Positions 61,279-64,000 of a DNA stretch of 64,000 nt are shown in pieces. A model generated the notes under the pieces. The model was not told the DNA's origin and ran no database searches. It was given only the letters and a program-made list of their open reading frames with translations. The stretch's first letter is position 1, and every line of letters starts with the position of its first letter. This DNA comes from Nitrospira sp. Its GTDB lineage: Bacteria > Nitrospirota > Nitrospiria > Nitrospirales > Nitrospiraceae. Location: the NCBI GenBank assembly GCA_018242665.1, contig JAFEBL010000015.1, forward strand, positions 1 to 64,000, read 5' to 3'. Made by a program: the position numbers and the translations under genes.

Positions 61279-61358
61279 CTCCCTGGAGCGGAAACGGAGA
61301 TACGCACGGGAGAGACGGCATGGCCGGTCGCGTGGAACCAAGCTGGTGGAGGCGACGG

Positions 61359-62280
61359 ATGCACATGTGCCTGGGTCTGTGTTGTGCCGCGTCGCTCGCC
61401 GGATGCACGAGCGCCGCCCCCGCGGCCTCACACAAATCGGCCACGGAATGGAGTCAGCATTGTGTGCAAACATCGACGAAGCGACATCCTCCAGCCTTCC
61501 CCAGGGAAAACCAGGCAGGCGGAAGTCCATCCGGTCGAGCTGCGGCGACGTTCACGAATGATGCGCTGCGGGTGGCGGACATCATTGGCGTGCTGCCGGT
61601 CCTCAATGAGCTCGCTGAACTGGATGCATCGGGCCCGCCTGCTTCGGTGAGCCGGTTGATGCGCCGCCAACAATTGACCGATCGTGTCCTCGTGACCCTG
61701 TTCGAAGTCGCTTCATCCACGGCCGAATTGACCTGTGAGCGGGATCGGGCGGACCAGGTCGCGGATCGCATGGATGAGGTGGACAATGCCAGGGTCAAGC
61801 ATCTCACGGTGGCGTCCATCGTGTTTGGGGGTATTGCCGGGGTCATCTCCGGCGCCGTGGGCTTGGCGGCCGGGGCTAGTGTCGTGGGGGAGGCCGCCGA
61901 TGTCGGTGGAGGCGTCCTGGCCTCCTGGTTCGGCCTCTCCGCGCTGTTTACCCCCGGTCATCTTTTCTCCGACCGTCTGGCGATTCCTGCACTATGGCGA
62001 CGGAACAGGGGATGACCGGCCGCTTGTGCAGGTGATCGAAGCCTGGCGTCAGGGAAGCCGCTTGGGTGAACGGGATTCACCGGAGGAACAGCGGCGGCAG
62101 ACGTTGTTTTTCGGGACAGGCGGCCGGTATACGTCCCCGGAATTGCGGGCCTGGGCCTCGATGCTGGAAACGTTGGAAGCCGCGATCCGCTTGATGCATG
62201 AGGAGCTCGAAATCTTTCTCAGGGAAATGGCCGACTACGAGAGCTCATTGGTCTCATCAGATCATTTGCTGCCGAGGTGA
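61359..62280 (+). pseudogene. Lipoprotein gene with a frameshift
   Basis: The ATG at 61359 has GGAGG seven bases upstream and gives a signal ending in SLAGC (Cys16). The first frame runs to about 61985 and contains a glycine-rich membrane segment (VASIVFGGIAGVISGAVGLA) and HLFSDRL, then ends at 62013. The protein clearly continues in the next frame: RFLHYGDGTGDDRPLVQVIE to the stop at 62280. One base gained (or two lost) near 61965-61985, possibly at a T run. Real mutation or assembly error. Family not recognised. Confidence 0.7.
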
Positions 62281-62283
62281 ATC

Positions 62284-62736
62284 ATGCGCACGGAACACAT
62301 GTTGCACCAGGATTCGAGTCTCTTCTGCCGGATCGCGAATGACGTCTCGCGCCTCTTGGGAAGTCTCACGGCTTTCGGTGTGGCCGTCGGCATCGTGGTG
62401 CTCTGGGGCGTGAGCGGGCCGCTGTTCGAGTATAGCGACAGTTGGCAGCTTGTCATCAATACCGGCACGACGATCGTGACGTTTTTGATGGTGTTTCTGA
62501 TCCAGAACACCCAGAACCGGGACAGTGCCGCGATTCAGTTGAAGCTGGACGAAATCATCCGGTGCACACAAGGGGCGCACAACGCCTTGCTGGATCTCGA
62601 ACGGCTGAGTGTGAAGGATCTCGATGAACTGCGGCGCCGGTATGAAACATTGGCGGAGCAGGCCCGTCTCGGCGCGCAGGATGGGCGGCGAGACACGGAC
62701 ACACCGGACATGCCGCTCGGCCAGCCCCGCTCCTGA
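62284..62736 (+). CDS. Low-affinity iron-permease-like membrane protein
   Basis: 150 residues. Two membrane helices and the motif WQLVINTGTTIVTFLMVFLIQNTQNRDSAAIQLKLDEII (about 58-96, split), which is the PF04120 (Fet4-like) signature. Bacterial members are short compared with yeast Fet4 and their transport role is unproven. 3 bases behind the frameshifted gene. The C-terminal helix is charged. Confidence 0.83.
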   Translation: MRTEHMLHQDSSLFCRIANDVSRLLGSLTAFGVAVGIVVLWGVSGPLFEYSDSWQLVINTGTTIVTFLMVFLIQNTQNRDSAAIQLKLDEIIRCTQGAHNALLDLERLSVKDLDELRRRYETLAEQARLGAQDGRRDTDTPDMPLGQPRS

Positions 62737-62739
62737 GTA

Positions 62740-63999
62740 CTACACGGGATGTTTCGTGGCGATTGGACTGAGATTCGCGGTCGCTGGCCCATTCAGGACC
62801 GTGCCGAACTTGTCGAAGCGGGATCCATGGCAGGGACAGTCCCATGTGGCTTCCGTGTGGTTCCAGGCCACGATGCAGTTCAGATGCGGGCAGACGGCGG
62901 AGCACTTGTGCAGGGTGCCATGCTCGTCACGATAGGCTGCAATCTTGCTGAGTCCCTCTCTGAGCACGGCTCCCTGCCCGTTGGTGATCTCTTCCTCGCT
63001 CTCGACGTCGCCGCGGGTGACCCAGTCGGTATATTGAGCGGCCATGTTCACGGATTCGCGCAGGAATTCTCCGGCTGCGCGGAGCGGCCGTCGCGACGGG
63101 TCGTATACCGAAGCCCAGGGCGAGGGTCGTTGCATGATCAGATCCGTGATCAACAGTCCCGCGATGGTGCCGTGGGTCATGCCCATACCGGAATCACCGG
63201 TGGCGATATAGACATTGTTCCTGTCGCCAGGATTTCGCCCAATGAACGCGAGGCCATCCACCGATTCCATAATTTGACCTGACCAGCGAAACCCTACTGC
63301 CGTCATCATCGGGAACCGTTCGCGCGCCCAGGCCTCCAAACGGGCATATCGGACTTCCCCATCATCCGCTTGGCCGGCCTTGTGGTCCTCTCCGCCGACA
63401 ATGAGCCAGGTCTGTTCCTGGGACTGTCCTGCGGATTCAACGCACAGGCGGACATAGTGATACGGATCGAGCGTGTCCCATAACAACACCGGCGGAATGG
63501 CTCCCGTCGGTAGTTTGGTTCCAATGACATAGCTGATATAGGCCGCCTGCTTGGTATGAATCGTGACGAGGTTGTTGATGGGCGTATTGGTGGCCACGAC
63601 CAAGGCGTCCGCGGTGACGGCGCACCCTTGGCTCGTCTCGACCTTCACCTGCACACCAGTCTCGATGGTGGCGACATGCGCGTCGCGGAACAGGCGCCCT
63701 CCGCCCCGCTGAAAGGCTTTGACAAGCCCGGCGAGATATTTCAGAGGATGAAATTGTCCCTGCTGTGGGAATCGCAGGCAAGGACAGCTTGAGAACAGCC
63801 CGCCAGGCAGGCGATCAAGGCGTTCCACACCGATGAGGCCCGCACGCCGGGCGGCATGGTATTCCTCGTCAATCATGTTCTTGCCTTCGTCAGTCGGGGC
63901 AAAGAGATAGCCGTCGAGCCTGGTAAAGTCGCAATCGATACGTTCTCGCATCCGTATCATGTCGATCCAATCAATGGCGGCCGTGTGACTTTCCGCAGC
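62740..63999 (-). CDS. FAD-dependent oxidoreductase with C-terminal Rieske domain (5' partial)
   Basis: At least 420 codons; the frame is open to the right edge so the N-terminal FAD-binding start is missing. The visible part has DAO-type features, VTADALVVATNTPINN (about 120 codons from the visible ATG) and GRNPGDRNNVYIATGDSGMGMTHG. The end is a Rieske [2Fe-2S] domain with CPHLNC and CPCHGSRFD ligands (C-x-H and C-x2-H). Similar proteins pair amine or sugar oxidation with a Rieske centre; substrate unknown. Convergent with the iron-permease-like gene. Confidence 0.87.
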   Translation of the reverse strand, partial: AAESHTAAIDWIDMIRMRERIDCDFTRLDGYLFAPTDEGKNMIDEEYHAARRAGLIGVERLDRLPGGLFSSCPCLRFPQQGQFHPLKYLAGLVKAFQRGGGRLFRDAHVATIETGVQVKVETSQGCAVTADALVVATNTPINNLVTIHTKQAAYISYVIGTKLPTGAIPPVLLWDTLDPYHYVRLCVESAGQSQEQTWLIVGGEDHKAGQADDGEVRYARLEAWARERFPMMTAVGFRWSGQIMESVDGLAFIGRNPGDRNNVYIATGDSGMGMTHGTIAGLLITDLIMQRPSPWASVYDPSRRPLRAAGEFLRESVNMAAQYTDWVTRGDVESEEEITNGQGAVLREGLSKIAAYRDEHGTLHKCSAVCPHLNCIVAWNHTEATWDCPCHGSRFDKFGTVLNGPATANLSPIATKHPV

Positions 64000-64000
64000 G

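Noticed and set aside
1-64000. CRISPR arrays, tRNA, rRNA, insertion sequences, integrases, phage genes
   Set aside because: No regularly spaced repeats, cloverleaf-like segments, transposase motifs or terminal inverted repeats were seen by eye; a tool search would be more certain.

Overview
The window is about 61% GC and densely coded. Its gene content points to a nitrite-oxidiser-type bacterium of the phylum Nitrospirota (a Nitrospira-like genome): a DabAB inorganic-carbon uptake module, glycogen and trehalose genes, multihaem-type redox proteins, many signalling kinases and metal-handling genes. That assignment is an inference from protein style; there is no rRNA or other phylogenetic marker here. 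I saw no tRNA, rRNA, CRISPR array, insertion sequence, integrase or phage gene.

Layout. 0-7.6 kb: the 3' end of a large cadherin-repeat surface protein, an HDOD protein, a VIT1/CCC1-type metal transporter, a double-domain SagB-type oxidoreductase, an unknown protein, VanZ-like and CheY-like proteins. 7.8-14 kb: a complete CzcCBA-type heavy-metal efflux operon on the minus strand with a His-rich membrane protein in front. 14.3-24.6 kb: dabB-dabA-PII-like gene, a PAS/GAF histidine kinase with an NtrC-type sigma-54 activator, then an MpsC (DUF2294) protein flanked by two paralogous mini zinc-ribbon proteins. 24.8-31 kb: a di-haem peroxidase-like cytochrome, glgC, treY and a PRC-barrel pair. 32-46 kb: glycosyltransferase, methyltransferase, outer-membrane proteins, two NarL-type regulators, SOD, CBS protein, ferritin-like protein, glgX, and a CsbD/PepSY/OmpW-like/DUF1207/metallothionein/DUF1328 envelope-stress cluster. 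46.7-55 kb: three tandem hybrid kinases (NarX-type core plus C-terminal receiver, no DNA-binding domain) with the relic of a fourth. 55-64 kb: Csp-type copper-storage protein, phospholipase D-VTT fusion with an EEP phosphatase, cupredoxin lipoprotein, DUF6279 lipoprotein, a frameshifted lipoprotein, an iron-permease-like protein and an FAD/Rieske oxidoreductase cut by the window end.

The most interesting signal is not a gene. An 18-bp, mostly palindromic element of the form ACTAGGG-N4-CCCTAGT recurs in at least 16 gene-upstream gaps from 24.7 to 61.3 kb (plus one at 7.2 kb). It precedes all three hybrid kinases, one NarL regulator, SOD, PRC-barrel, glycosyltransferase, outer-membrane, Csp, PLD, cupredoxin and CsbD-operon genes, and is usually oriented so that CCTAGTGGG points toward the gene. 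CTAG is normally rare in bacterial DNA. I infer a local stress/envelope regulon run by the hybrid kinases and the NarL-type regulators.

Two genes below the usual ORF length cut-off were recovered by reading the sequence: a 56-residue metallothionein (46268-46438) and the isolated 55-residue DUF1328 protein (46491-46658).
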